Origin: Mastigocoleus testarum BC008
Lineage (GTDB): Bacteria; Cyanobacteriota; Cyanobacteriia; Cyanobacteriales; Nostocaceae
Assembly: GCF_001456025.1 (NCBI RefSeq)
Contig: NZ_LMTZ01000112.1
Location: 1 to 64,000 of the forward strand
Reading direction: 5' to 3'
DNA length: 64,000 bases
The position numbers were made by a program, and so were the translations under genes. Of the stretch, positions 53,939-62,834 are shown piece after piece (position 1 is the stretch's first letter; the number at the start of each line of letters is the position of its first letter). The notes under the pieces are model-generated. The model worked only from the letters and a program-made list of their open reading frames with translations. It was not told where the DNA came from and ran no database searches.

Positions 53939-55123
53939 ATGAAGTTTGGTTATCTACTACCTGCAATGCTCTTCGCTGTGTTCAATGTAATGCAATCATA
54001 TCGATTTGTAGTGGCATTAGAACCAACAGAAGTTAATGCGATCGCTCAAAAAATTACAGTTCGTATTAGCGGTCCTGAAGCTGGTAGTGGAATAATAGTT
54101 AACAAGGAAGGTAACACTTATACTGTCCTGACTAATTGGCATGTAGTAGATACCACAGGAATTTACAGGATCCAAACCCAAAATGGGGCATCTTACCGAA
54201 TTAACTCTAGCGAAATCAAACGCTTACCAAATGTAGATTTAGCTTTTTTCCAATTTCAGAGCAACCGAAATCACCAACCTGCGAATATGGTCCCTGATTC
54301 TGGCAAGGTAACGGAAGGAACAACAGTTTATGCTGCTGGTTGGTTAGATCCCGATGCTATTTGTCCCCAACGTTGCTTCCAATCCCGACCTGGAACTCTT
54401 TCCGTACGTTTACCTAATGCAAAAGATGGCTATGGTTGGATATATACCAATATTATTAAGCCAGGGATGAGTGGTGGTCCCGTACTGGATGCAAAAGGAC
54501 GATTAGTGGGGATTAATGGACGAGGTATAAGGGATCCAAGAACTGGTACAACAGATTTTTTTGCAATTCCCATTAATACCTACAATACCTATGTAAAACC
54601 TAGCTCAACAACCCCGGTTTCAACAATAAGTCCTACTCCGTCTCCGACTCCAACAATTACAACTTCCCCAAAAGTTAGATATTTTACTCAACCACCGCGT
54701 TTGACTTACGCAGTTGCCACCCATGATAACATCAGGGAATGGGCAGTAACATATTATTTCACTGTTAAGCTACCAGAGAACGCTGGAACACCATTGCAAA
54801 AAATCACAATTGAGCAACGCAAAGGCTTAGAATACATTCGCTTTAATCTCAAAAAGAGTTTTGTCTTTGAAGGGACGCGTTCAAAAAAAGGAAAGAGGCT
54901 GCAACTCAAAGATATAACTAGCGATAAAAAAGCAAAAACAGTATCACTAGTATTCGATCCAGCAGTTGCACCTGGTAAAACTATCACAGTTGACCTACAA
55001 GCAAGACAAAACCCTACATCGGAAGGAATTTATCTTTTCGGAGTCACAGCGTTTCCCGTAGGTGAAAAATCTCGCGGTCAGTTTCTTGGTTTTGGACGTT
55101 TACATTTCTACAGTGGTACCTAA
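53939..55123 (+). CDS. Trypsin-like serine protease with C-terminal DUF2808 domain
   Basis: 394 residues. A signal peptide (MKFGYLLPAMLFAVFNVMQS) precedes an S1/HtrA-like protease: GSGIIVNKEGNTYTVLTNWH with the catalytic His, LPNVDLAFFQF with the Asp, and IIKPGMSGGPVLDAKGRLVG with the Ser. A Pro/Thr/Ser-rich linker (TTPVSTISPTPSPTPTITTS) leads to a DUF2808-type domain (residues about 245-394: RYFTQPPRLTYAVATHDNIR, VTYYFTVKLPENAGTPLQ, GFGRLHFYSG). There is no PDZ domain. The protein should act in the periplasm or outside; DUF2808 is a cyanobacterial family of unknown function. Single gene. Confidence 0.85.
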   Translation: MKFGYLLPAMLFAVFNVMQSYRFVVALEPTEVNAIAQKITVRISGPEAGSGIIVNKEGNTYTVLTNWHVVDTTGIYRIQTQNGASYRINSSEIKRLPNVDLAFFQFQSNRNHQPANMVPDSGKVTEGTTVYAAGWLDPDAICPQRCFQSRPGTLSVRLPNAKDGYGWIYTNIIKPGMSGGPVLDAKGRLVGINGRGIRDPRTGTTDFFAIPINTYNTYVKPSSTTPVSTISPTPSPTPTITTSPKVRYFTQPPRLTYAVATHDNIREWAVTYYFTVKLPENAGTPLQKITIEQRKGLEYIRFNLKKSFVFEGTRSKKGKRLQLKDITSDKKAKTVSLVFDPAVAPGKTITVDLQARQNPTSEGIYLFGVTAFPVGEKSRGQFLGFGRLHFYSGT

Positions 55124-55124
55124 T

Positions 55125-55272
55125 CTCTCCTGTTAGCGCCTAGCGACAGCGTACCGGTTTGGACGCGTCTAAAGACGAATGCACGCGTCTGACGACGTTA
55201 GCGCAGCAATGCCGTAAGGCTTAACCGCTCTTAGCGCAGCTATAGGTATTGCGTGACCGCAGGTCATATTCT
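55125..55272. repeat. GC-rich palindromic repeat block
   Basis: Between two converging genes: GTTAGCGCCTAGCGACAGCG, TTTGGACGCGTCTAAAGACG, GACGACGTTAGCGCAGC and TTAGCGCAGCTATAGGTATT, the same word family as at 15663-15750 and 34640-34740. No gene. Confidence 0.7.
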
Positions 55273-55294
55273 GTCTCCTGACTTATGATATTTT

Positions 55295-56167
55295 TTAAAC
55301 AGTTTTCATCCACTCAATACATTCTTGTAGTTGTTGCTGCATAGTATTAAAATCTGCATGGTGGCGACGACCATGTCCCGGTAAAACCCATTCAAAAGAG
55401 TACTGAGTTAATTTAGTCATAGACTTGGCTAATTCCGACCAAGAATACCAACAAGCGCGACGGAAAGCAATTAGTTGTTTAAGGGAATCTGACCATGCTA
55501 GATGATCGCCAGTAAAAAGAAACTTGTTTTTATAAAGTAATATTGTATGTCCCTTAGTGTGACCGGGAACGGGAATAATTAAAACTTCAGGTGTGAGTTG
55601 AAATGGTTCCAAACCTGTGAGTTTAATTTCCACATCGCGAGTATTATGGGAGATCTCGTCTTCATGAAGAATGCGTTGACAGTTAAAATGTGAAGCAAAT
55701 TTATCATGATCTGCAACATCATCACGGTGAGTCATGTACATATAGCTAACTCCCCCCATCTGTTCCAAACGCTTGACTAGTGGAGGTGCAAACCGAGGGG
55801 AATCTACTAAAATATTACCTTCTGGCATTTGAATAAGATAACTTGCAGCACCAAAAGATTTTTCCGAATGGTAACCACAATGATAAATATTTTCTGCAAC
55901 GAGAATTGGAAAAGTTAACTGAGCATCTTTAATATCTAGGGGTTTCTCAACAGTACCAATAGAACTAGTTGGACAGGCTAAAAGTGCTTGTAGTGCACCC
56001 AATCTTTTTGGTTCACTATTCGGTTGATTGTAAACTGTGGATTGTTCGTCAGTACGATTAAAGATATCAGGAGCCATCCAGCGACATGTATCACAGTCTA
56101 TACAAGTTGTGTCTACGTAAAAATCGCCTTTTGTATTTTGCGGATGACGTAGATTTAAATTAGCCAT
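55295..56167 (-). CDS. Ferredoxin-like domain fused to MBL-fold hydrolase
   Basis: 290 residues. The N-terminal 75 residues resemble a ferredoxin, with Cys22, Cys25 and Cys28 in DTTCIDCDTCRWMAPDIF and Cys65 in LLACPTSSIG. The rest is a metallo-beta-lactamase fold: YLIQMPEGNILVDSPRF, MTHRDDVADHDKFASHF near residues 146-162, PGHTKGHTILLYKNKFLFTG and VLPGHGRRHH. The usual HxHxDH reads HRDDVADH here, so the second His is an Asp. Relatives are glyoxalase II-like or redox hydrolases; the substrate is unknown. I recall similar ferredoxin-MBL proteins in cyanobacteria and plants. Confidence 0.82.
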   Translation of the reverse strand: MANLNLRHPQNTKGDFYVDTTCIDCDTCRWMAPDIFNRTDEQSTVYNQPNSEPKRLGALQALLACPTSSIGTVEKPLDIKDAQLTFPILVAENIYHCGYHSEKSFGAASYLIQMPEGNILVDSPRFAPPLVKRLEQMGGVSYMYMTHRDDVADHDKFASHFNCQRILHEDEISHNTRDVEIKLTGLEPFQLTPEVLIIPVPGHTKGHTILLYKNKFLFTGDHLAWSDSLKQLIAFRRACWYSWSELAKSMTKLTQYSFEWVLPGHGRRHHADFNTMQQQLQECIEWMKTV

Positions 56168-56596
56168 GTGTGTGCTCTCTCTTACCCTGTTACTTTTTAG
56201 GTAGATGATGAATTTAGTATATACGAAGTCGGTATGACTACGATAAAAAAATTTAGAAGTATTCGTGAGGGTTACTAGCCCTCACAAATACGATAGGTAT
56301 TTAAGCGCACATAACATAATTGGTGCTTCTATGGGCTATACAGCACATTTCAGGTTGATGAGATACATTTACATGGGTAGTAATAACTTTACCAAAAGAG
56401 TTTGAGGATATGATTTTGTATCTTATTTAATTTTTAATTGCAAAGTGCCATATCATACTTGGCGTTGAATAGAAAACTGAAGCCAATCCCCGACAAATGT
56501 ATTCCTGAGGTGATGCCGGAAAGAAAGGCTACAATATTGATATATAGCAACCCTCTGCAGACTTGCTAATATCCCTTAATTAACCTTATCCAAAAA
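56168..56596. other. Intergenic region upstream of the MBL gene
   Basis: 429 bp. It contains the imperfect inverted repeat at 56260-56290. The remainder, towards the RTX gene stop, shows no gene or tandem repeat. Confidence 0.4.
56260..56290. promoter_or_regulatory. Inverted repeat TATTCGTGAGGG / CCCTCACAAATA
   Basis: Arms of 12 bp with one mismatch (56260-56271 and 56279-56290) around a 7-nt loop, about 95 bp upstream of the MBL start. No T-run follows, so a protein-binding site or RNA structure is as likely as a terminator. Confidence 0.45.
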
Positions 56597-57580
56597 TCAA
56601 AATATAAATTGATTTGGATCTTCTAAATTAAGTTCTTCAGGGGAAACTCCTTCCACAATTGCGATTAACTCAGGTGTTGAACCATCATTTAAAAATATTG
56701 CTGTTCCGGGTGGTAAATTATCAGGAGATGTACCCAAGGAATAATTACTTGCTTCCCCTACTAGTTGAATTTTGTCTTTAGTTTTCCCTTCAAGCTCGAA
56801 ATCTGCGATCGCAGCATAATCGTCAGTTCCAGCAGTATTAGGATCGCCGTCATTATAGAAGACAGTCTCGATCGCATTTCGTAATAGTTGTCCTAACACA
56901 AAGACATCATTACCAGCATTACCAATCAATACATCTATTTCACCAAAACCAGGTTGGGGACTTAAAGTAGTAGTTCCACTCAAAGTGTCGTCACCATCAC
57001 CACCCGAGACAAAATCATTACCCGAACCACCATTAACTCGGTCGTCACCGCGATCGCCAAAAACTAAATCGTTCCCTGCTGCACCGAAAACTTGGTCGTC
57101 ATTTGCACCACCACTAACCAAGTCATTACCCATGCTACCACTAAGAATATCTTTACCCTTGTCACCGAAAACTTGATCGTTTCCTGGACCACCGTTAACT
57201 TTATCGTCCCCTGCTCCACCCCTGAGAACATCATCTCCGATTCCCGTGACGTCATCTACATCACCGAACAATAAATCATTCCCCTTACCCCCATTGACAA
57301 CATCATTACCATTTTCCCCAATTAAAATATCAGGTTTAGCACCACCATAGAGAGAATCATTACCATCTCCCCCTCTAATAAAATCAGTTCCACCTTCTCC
57401 TTCTATGCGATCGTCACCACTTCCACCGAAAACGTTATCCTCTCCACTCCCAGCTTTAACTGTGTCGTTACCATCACCAGCACTGACGACATCATCATTA
57501 CCCTCTAATGCATTGATGAAATCATCTTCTGGAGTACCAAAAAGTAGATCGTTATCTTTTGTACCGAAAATATCTGCCAT
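56597..57580 (-). CDS. RTX calcium-binding (haemolysin-type repeat) protein
   Basis: 327 residues from the ATG at 57580 (MADIFGTKDNDLLFGTPEDD); a start 42 nt upstream is possible but less likely. Residues 10-220 are a run of GGxGxDxxx nonapeptides (GGSGDDRIEGEGGTDFIRGG, GGKGNDLLFG and others), which bind Ca2+ in a beta-roll. The C-terminal 100 residues contain DVLIGNAGNDVFVLG and a short end domain. Proteins of this kind lack a signal peptide and leave by type I secretion, folding outside on binding Ca2+. No enzyme domain is attached and no T1SS genes are nearby. It is probably a surface or matrix protein. Confidence 0.88.
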   Translation of the reverse strand: MADIFGTKDNDLLFGTPEDDFINALEGNDDVVSAGDGNDTVKAGSGEDNVFGGSGDDRIEGEGGTDFIRGGDGNDSLYGGAKPDILIGENGNDVVNGGKGNDLLFGDVDDVTGIGDDVLRGGAGDDKVNGGPGNDQVFGDKGKDILSGSMGNDLVSGGANDDQVFGAAGNDLVFGDRGDDRVNGGSGNDFVSGGDGDDTLSGTTTLSPQPGFGEIDVLIGNAGNDVFVLGQLLRNAIETVFYNDGDPNTAGTDDYAAIADFELEGKTKDKIQLVGEASNYSLGTSPDNLPPGTAIFLNDGSTPELIAIVEGVSPEELNLEDPNQFIF

Positions 57581-57769
57581 ATTTATCTGAACCCCCCAAT
57601 ATCCAAAACAGATTGATGCCAAGTCTACGAAAAAAACAATTAAGAACTTTTGTTATAGCGATCCTAAACGATTTTGAGTAATTAGATGCCAAAAAGATGC
57701 TGTAAGCTGTTAATTATCCTTTTTTAACAAAACGTTGAGTTCGAATTTCAAGTTCAAACTTTAAAATTA

Positions 57770-58810
57770 TTACCTAAAATATTCTGAAATAATATTTTGA
57801 CCAAAATGTGTGGTGAGGGTTTCAACTAGGACTAAAGGTACGGGAATACCTGTTTGTAAACGTTCTTCGCGGGTAATTACTTCTAACTCACCGGGATAAT
57901 AAATCGGTTCCTCTGCTTGGATTCGTGGAGTTGCTTTTAGAGAGCTGATTGCTTTTTGCACTTCTTGTTCAAACTGTTTTCTATCGGTCCATGCTGCGAC
58001 ATCTAGTACCCACAATAAATGACCAGTACCGTTTGCTGCATCATGAATTGCTTTATTTTTAAACATCGCAGTTGTAGTTCCTAATAAGGGTCCGCATAAT
58101 AAATCTGAGATGAATGCTAAGCCGGAACCTTTATAAGAAGCTGGTATATTAACTGCTACTTCCCAGGGATTATTCGTTGGTTTACCTTCTGCTGTTATCC
58201 CCCATCCCAAAGGAATTTCTAAATCTTGGTAAGCAAAATGTTTTACCTTTCCTCCACTTACCGCACCTGCAGCCATATCGATAATTACGGGTTTATTTGT
58301 ACCTGTGGGAATACCCCAAGAAATGGCGTTATTACCTAACTTCGCGACCTTTCCACCAAAGGGTGCTAAATCCACAGCATTGGTATCTGTAGTTGCAAAA
58401 CCAATCATTCCGGCTTCGGTAGCCATGCGGGTGTAGTATCCGGCGACACCAAAGTGATTGCTGTTAGTAACGCCAACAACTGCAATTCCTGTTTTACTTG
58501 CTGCTTCGATCGCCATTTCCATTGCAAACTTAGCTGCATATTGTCCTGGTGCTGCATCTGCATCTATGCGAATCAAACTAGGACGTTGGGAAATTATTTT
58601 GATTTGTGGTTTGGGGTTAATTCGTCCGCTTTTTAAACTTTTATCGTAACCAATTATTTGCTGTAAACCGTGGGAATCAATTCCACATAAATTTGCTTCT
58701 ACTAAATGAATAATTAATGCTGTTTGGGCTTCTGATGATAAAAAATGGGATTTGAGTACTTTTGAGAGGAATTCGAGTAAGGTTGGCGATCGCACTGATA
58801 GGGTTTGCAT
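57770..58810 (-). CDS. Ldh family (malate/L-lactate-type) NAD(P)-dependent oxidoreductase
   Basis: 346 residues. The family is set by GIAVVGVTNSNHFGVAGYYT (catalytic His), IDADAAPGQYAAKFAMEMAI, LAPFGGKVAKLGNNAISWGI and GSGLAFISDLLCGPLLG. Members reduce or oxidise 2-hydroxy acids and cyclic imines: malate, L-sulfolactate, ureidoglycolate, diketogulonate or piperideine-2-carboxylate. The substrate cannot be read here, and no neighbour points to a pathway. The length is normal, and the start ATG at 58810 is the first in frame. Confidence 0.88.
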   Translation of the reverse strand: MQTLSVRSPTLLEFLSKVLKSHFLSSEAQTALIIHLVEANLCGIDSHGLQQIIGYDKSLKSGRINPKPQIKIISQRPSLIRIDADAAPGQYAAKFAMEMAIEAASKTGIAVVGVTNSNHFGVAGYYTRMATEAGMIGFATTDTNAVDLAPFGGKVAKLGNNAISWGIPTGTNKPVIIDMAAGAVSGGKVKHFAYQDLEIPLGWGITAEGKPTNNPWEVAVNIPASYKGSGLAFISDLLCGPLLGTTTAMFKNKAIHDAANGTGHLLWVLDVAAWTDRKQFEQEVQKAISSLKATPRIQAEEPIYYPGELEVITREERLQTGIPVPLVLVETLTTHFGQNIISEYFR

Positions 58811-59026
58811 AATCAGCTAAAACTTAGTACTAGTACCGCTATGCGGAAGTCAAAAGTTAAAATAGTTTTGCTAACAAAAGTCAACAGTAAGAAATACTGT
58901 TTCTTCTAGCTTTGACCTTTTATGAATTAGTATTTTATTTCCGCTGCGATTTACTAGTAGTCTACCCTTCAGGAAACATATTTCAAAATCCTTATAAAGT
59001 AATTTGAATTCTCCCTCGTGGCGCTC

Positions 59027-59887
59027 TTAACTTTCAATTTCCGATTCAAAAGGTTTATAAATATCAATGGTTTTATAATTCACTTCCCATTGTGTATTTA
59101 TATCAATATTTGTATTGCTGCCTGCATCAATTTTCTTTTCGTTTTCTTTCTTGAACTGGGATGTGGTTTTTTGCTGTACAAAACGCTTAGTTTCTACTTC
59201 CCAACCGGATATTCCTTGAGATAAAGGCGTTAATTCTTGTAATATTTTTGATTCAATTTTTACAGTAAATGGTATAGATTCAGTGCCCCAAACGCTCGCT
59301 GTAACTTCGGCTTTTTCGGGAAAAACTTCTAAACGCAATACTAAAGGTATATCGCTCAAATTCCTTACAATTAAATCTTTATAGCCATAAGCTACAGTTG
59401 CATCTTGACCCAAGGTAAAAAAGCGTTTTTCTCCGTGAGCATCAATGCTGTGGTTATAGCGTTCTAGCACTTGAAAATTAGCCCAAAGTAAAGCATTAAA
59501 TAGGGTTGTAGAAATCTGACATAACCCACCACCAACATCATGAGTTAGTTTACCTCTGAGTAACATGGGTCCAGAACGAAAACCATTTTTTATTATGGGA
59601 CGAGGGACGCGATTCCAAAAACCGAAAATTTGCTTTGGTTGGATAATCAATCCATTTATTTGATCTGCAGCTAGCTGCATATTATAGATACGATTTTCGT
59701 TTATATCGGCTGATCCAGAACGTTGTTTGATGGGAGTAGTGAACCCACTCCATTGATATGGATAGTTATAAAGTTCTGTATAATTTTGCTTGTTTGCATA
59801 GTAAAAAGGATAGCCATGTAAAAGATTTTCTCCAGATTTGCGAAGATGACGGATGTAAGCTTTCAGGCTTTGTAAGGATTTTCGCAT
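59027..59887 (-). CDS. VanW family protein
   Basis: 286 residues with the VanW core: IIQPKQIFGFWNRVPRPIIK, FRSGPMLLRGKLTHDVGGGL and CQISTTLFNALLWANFQVLE followed by HSIDAHGEKRFFTLGQDATV and DLIVRNLSDIPLVLRL. The domain was first named in vancomycin-resistance clusters; its function is not established. There is no signal peptide and no neighbouring van gene, so this is one of the free-standing bacterial VanW proteins. The C-terminal 70 residues are Lys/Glu/Asn-rich. Confidence 0.88.
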   Translation of the reverse strand: MRKSLQSLKAYIRHLRKSGENLLHGYPFYYANKQNYTELYNYPYQWSGFTTPIKQRSGSADINENRIYNMQLAADQINGLIIQPKQIFGFWNRVPRPIIKNGFRSGPMLLRGKLTHDVGGGLCQISTTLFNALLWANFQVLERYNHSIDAHGEKRFFTLGQDATVAYGYKDLIVRNLSDIPLVLRLEVFPEKAEVTASVWGTESIPFTVKIESKILQELTPLSQGISGWEVETKRFVQQKTTSQFKKENEKKIDAGSNTNIDINTQWEVNYKTIDIYKPFESEIES

Positions 59888-60431
59888 AATTGTGTTTAAA
59901 TAGACTTTTTAGAATAGTGATATTACTTGTTTTTTTTAGAACTTTAACATCATTTTTACAAGATATCTGCAATTGATTATGATTATTTAGGGCTTGCTGT
60001 TAAAAAAGTCCTTTGGTGGGGGGGAGGTAATAAGGAAAAGTTTTACCCCTATTTTTTCAAATTTCTTGCAGTCCAAAAAATTGTAGATGCAAGGTTTTTA
60101 AGTCTTATATACTTTTTCTCTTGTACCCTAACCTCTCAGATAAAACTCCCTCTTAGCCTCCCAGATTAAACTCCCTCCTAAGCTCCCCAGATTAAACCTC
60201 CTGCTAAGCTCCCCAGTTAGCGGAAGCGTTAACATAGTGTTCGCCGTATGCGCGCTCGACGTAAGTCTTTGCGTCAGTATTGGGAGGAATGGCGGGAATT
60301 TTTGATGAAAAGTAACCTGTCAGAATAAACAAAATAAACTGATATTTGCTAGCCGAATAATCTCAAAAATGTCCGAAATTACATTCGCTAACATTGGAGA
60401 TAATATTTGATATCCCTAATTTCCCGGATTT
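59888..60431. repeat. Upstream region of the CHAT gene with CTCCCAGATTAAA repeats
   Basis: 544 bp. At about 60128-60222, copies of CTCCC(C)AGATTAAA(A)CTCC alternate with TAAGCTCC/TTAGCCTCC in tandem. Near 60222-60262 a GC-rich element (GCGGAAGCGTTAAC, GCGCGCTCGACG) follows. The last 100 bp precede the CHAT gene start at 60432. No gene. Confidence 0.55.
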
Positions 60432-62834
60432 ATGCAAGTCCTTCACCTTGACCTCAAGCCAATTCAGGATAATTATGTAGAATTACGTTACTTTGAAGGT
60501 AATCCCAACGATTATCAAAGTCGTTCTCTTCCTTTAACTGAGATTACGGATTTAATTCAAATTGCAGAACGCGATTACTACACGGTTTTGCCGGAAGACC
60601 ATCAAATAACTGGCGAAAGATTATTTGATTGGTTAGATGGGAATGATAGGTTTTTTCAACAATTGCTGAATAAACAACGGGGTAAAGGGATTGTTTTAGC
60701 CATTAGTACTTTGGGAAACATCTCCCATTTACCTTGGGAATTACTGCACGATGGTAAGTCCTTCCTGGTCGAAAGAAAACCTGGGATAATTCCGGTGCGG
60801 TGGGTGTCATCGGATGAGGTGAAGCAATTATCTATCAAGCCACAACCAGAAAATCGGGCGTTGCAAATGTTATTTATGGCGACTTCCCCTTTGAATTTGG
60901 AACCGGTATTGGATTTTGAGCGGGAAGAAGCAAACATTCTGGAGGTGACAGCGCGACAACCTTTGACTTTGACGGTGGAAGAAAGTGGTTGTTTGGAAGA
61001 ATTGGGATTTTTAGTCGAAAATTATGGCAAAGAATACGGGAAAGAAGATAATAAACAGTATTTTGATGTTTTACATCTCACCGGTCATGCAACAATAGAT
61101 GATGGAGTACCAGCTTTTATTACAGAATCGCCCACGGGTGAGGCTGTATATTCCACTGCTGATGATATCGCTACAGAATTACAATTTCAGCTACCCAAAT
61201 TAATCTTCCTTTCTGGTTGTCGCACCGGACAAGCAGGGAATTTTGGTACTGTACCTTCAATGGCGCAATCTTTGCTGGAACAAGGTGCAAAAAGTGTTTT
61301 GGGTTGGGGACAAAGCGTTTTAGATACAGATGCGACCTCTGCTGCTGCAGCTTTATATCAAGCATTATCTGCAGGAAAGTTGTTAACTGAAGCTTTAGCG
61401 CTGACTTACCAGGCTTTAATTAAGAATAATGCACGGGACTGGCATTTATTACGCTTATATGTGGCGGATACTTTACCGGGTAATTTGGTTACACCTTTAC
61501 GAACCAGGGGAAGAAAACCAGCACCACCCCGTTCCTTCAGTAGCGAATTTTTAGATCCTGCGGGTAAGGTCAAAGTACCTACTAGAGAAAGTTTTGTCGG
61601 AAGACGACGACAGTTACAAAATTGTTTGAGAATTTTAATGAACCCCTCAGCAGAAGAAATTGGGGTGTTAATTCATGGAATGGGTGGTTTAGGAAAAAGC
61701 AGTTTAGCCGCGAGGTTATGCGATCGCTTAACCAATTTTCAGCGCGTTGTTTGGGTGGGAAGAATTGACGAAACAAGTTTAGTCCGTCGTTTAACGGAGA
61801 AGTTAGATAGTAAAGATTTGCGAGAAACCCTACAAAACCCAGATGAAGAATTAAAATTTCGTTTAAAAAGGGTTTTTGCTTGGTTACAAGAAAATGGGGA
61901 TAAACCTTTCTTACTTGTTTTAGATGACTTTGAAACCAACTTAGAACCCCGCAACGACAGCTACATACTGAAAACGGAAGCAGAAGCGGTATTATCAGCT
62001 TTAGTTTGGGCGATTAATCAAACTTACGCACCCCACCGGATAATAATTACCTGTCGTTATGATTTTGAATCAAGCCATTTGCAAGATTTCTACAAACAAC
62101 CCCTAGAAGGAATGCGGGGTGCAGATTTGCGAAAAAAGCTTAGTCGTCTCACTGCTTTTAATCAAAATAATCAGGATAATCAAGCACAATCCCAGGTAGA
62201 TGAGACATTAAAAGCGCAAGCGCAACGGTTAGCAGATGGTAATCCCCGGTTGTTGGAATGGTTAGATAAAGTATTATTGCGATCAGACGTCGATGTCGCA
62301 GAAATTTTAAATCGACTGGAAACAGATCCTGTTGAACTACGCGAACAAGTTTTAGCGAAACAACTGTTGCAACAAATGGATGATACCATGCGAGGTATCT
62401 TACAACGGGGTTTGGTGTTTGAGTTACCCGTACCTAGGGAAGCTTTGGAAGTAGTTTGTGAAAATATTGCTGATTTAGATAACTATATAGATAAAGCTGT
62501 AGCCTTGGGATTGTTGGAAGTTAGTCCTGAACAGTCGCTACGAGTACCGAGAATTTTACCTTTGAAGTTACCAGTCATTGCGACAGTAGGAAACAATCCC
62601 CAAGATGTCATTGCAACGCAGGTTAGGGCAGCGTTTCCGCAAGGAAATAGCAATCCCCAAGCAACTGTAATTGAAACAGACACCACTATCATTACGGCGC
62701 AAGAAAGCAATCCCAAACAATCACAAATCAGTCCCGAAATATTTAAAGCAGCTTCCCATTTAAAGCAGCTTCCCAGGTTTTATATCGTTTGTGGTGGAAA
62801 AGTAGAGAAACTTCCACAGAAGAACAATTATTAG
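60432..62834 (+). CDS. CHAT protease - STAND (NB-ARC) ATPase protein, frameshifted before its TPR part
   Basis: 800 residues as read. The CHAT caspase-like protease (about 60-350) has the catalytic His219 in DVLHLTGHATI and Cys263 in LIFLSGCRTGQ. A STAND ATPase follows with Walker A GMGGLGKSSLA (416-426) and Walker B FLLVLDDFE (about 493-501), then a winged-helix-like region to about 730. From residue 777 the frame shifts, ending at 62834 after an unrelated tail. The cause is a tandem 17-bp duplication at 62742-62775; removing one copy would continue the protein into TPR repeats. CHAT-STAND-TPR proteins are signal-triggered proteases in conflict or cell-death systems. As it stands the product lacks its TPR sensor. 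Confidence 0.85.
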   Translation: MQVLHLDLKPIQDNYVELRYFEGNPNDYQSRSLPLTEITDLIQIAERDYYTVLPEDHQITGERLFDWLDGNDRFFQQLLNKQRGKGIVLAISTLGNISHLPWELLHDGKSFLVERKPGIIPVRWVSSDEVKQLSIKPQPENRALQMLFMATSPLNLEPVLDFEREEANILEVTARQPLTLTVEESGCLEELGFLVENYGKEYGKEDNKQYFDVLHLTGHATIDDGVPAFITESPTGEAVYSTADDIATELQFQLPKLIFLSGCRTGQAGNFGTVPSMAQSLLEQGAKSVLGWGQSVLDTDATSAAAALYQALSAGKLLTEALALTYQALIKNNARDWHLLRLYVADTLPGNLVTPLRTRGRKPAPPRSFSSEFLDPAGKVKVPTRESFVGRRRQLQNCLRILMNPSAEEIGVLIHGMGGLGKSSLAARLCDRLTNFQRVVWVGRIDETSLVRRLTEKLDSKDLRETLQNPDEELKFRLKRVFAWLQENGDKPFLLVLDDFETNLEPRNDSYILKTEAEAVLSALVWAINQTYAPHRIIITCRYDFESSHLQDFYKQPLEGMRGADLRKKLSRLTAFNQNNQDNQAQSQVDETLKAQAQRLADGNPRLLEWLDKVLLRSDVDVAEILNRLETDPVELREQVLAKQLLQQMDDTMRGILQRGLVFELPVPREALEVVCENIADLDNYIDKAVALGLLEVSPEQSLRVPRILPLKLPVIATVGNNPQDVIATQVRAAFPQGNSNPQATVIETDTTIITAQESNPKQSQISPEIFKAASHLKQLPRFYIVCGGKVEKLPQKNNY
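62742..62775 (+). repeat. 17-bp exact tandem duplication causing a frameshift
   Basis: TTTAAAGCAGCTTCCCA occurs twice in tandem (62742-62758 and 62759-62775). Seventeen is not a multiple of three. With one copy, codons run on as KAASQVLYRLWWKSRE and the TPR reading frame stays open to the window end. With two, the frame ends at 62834. Confidence 0.95.
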
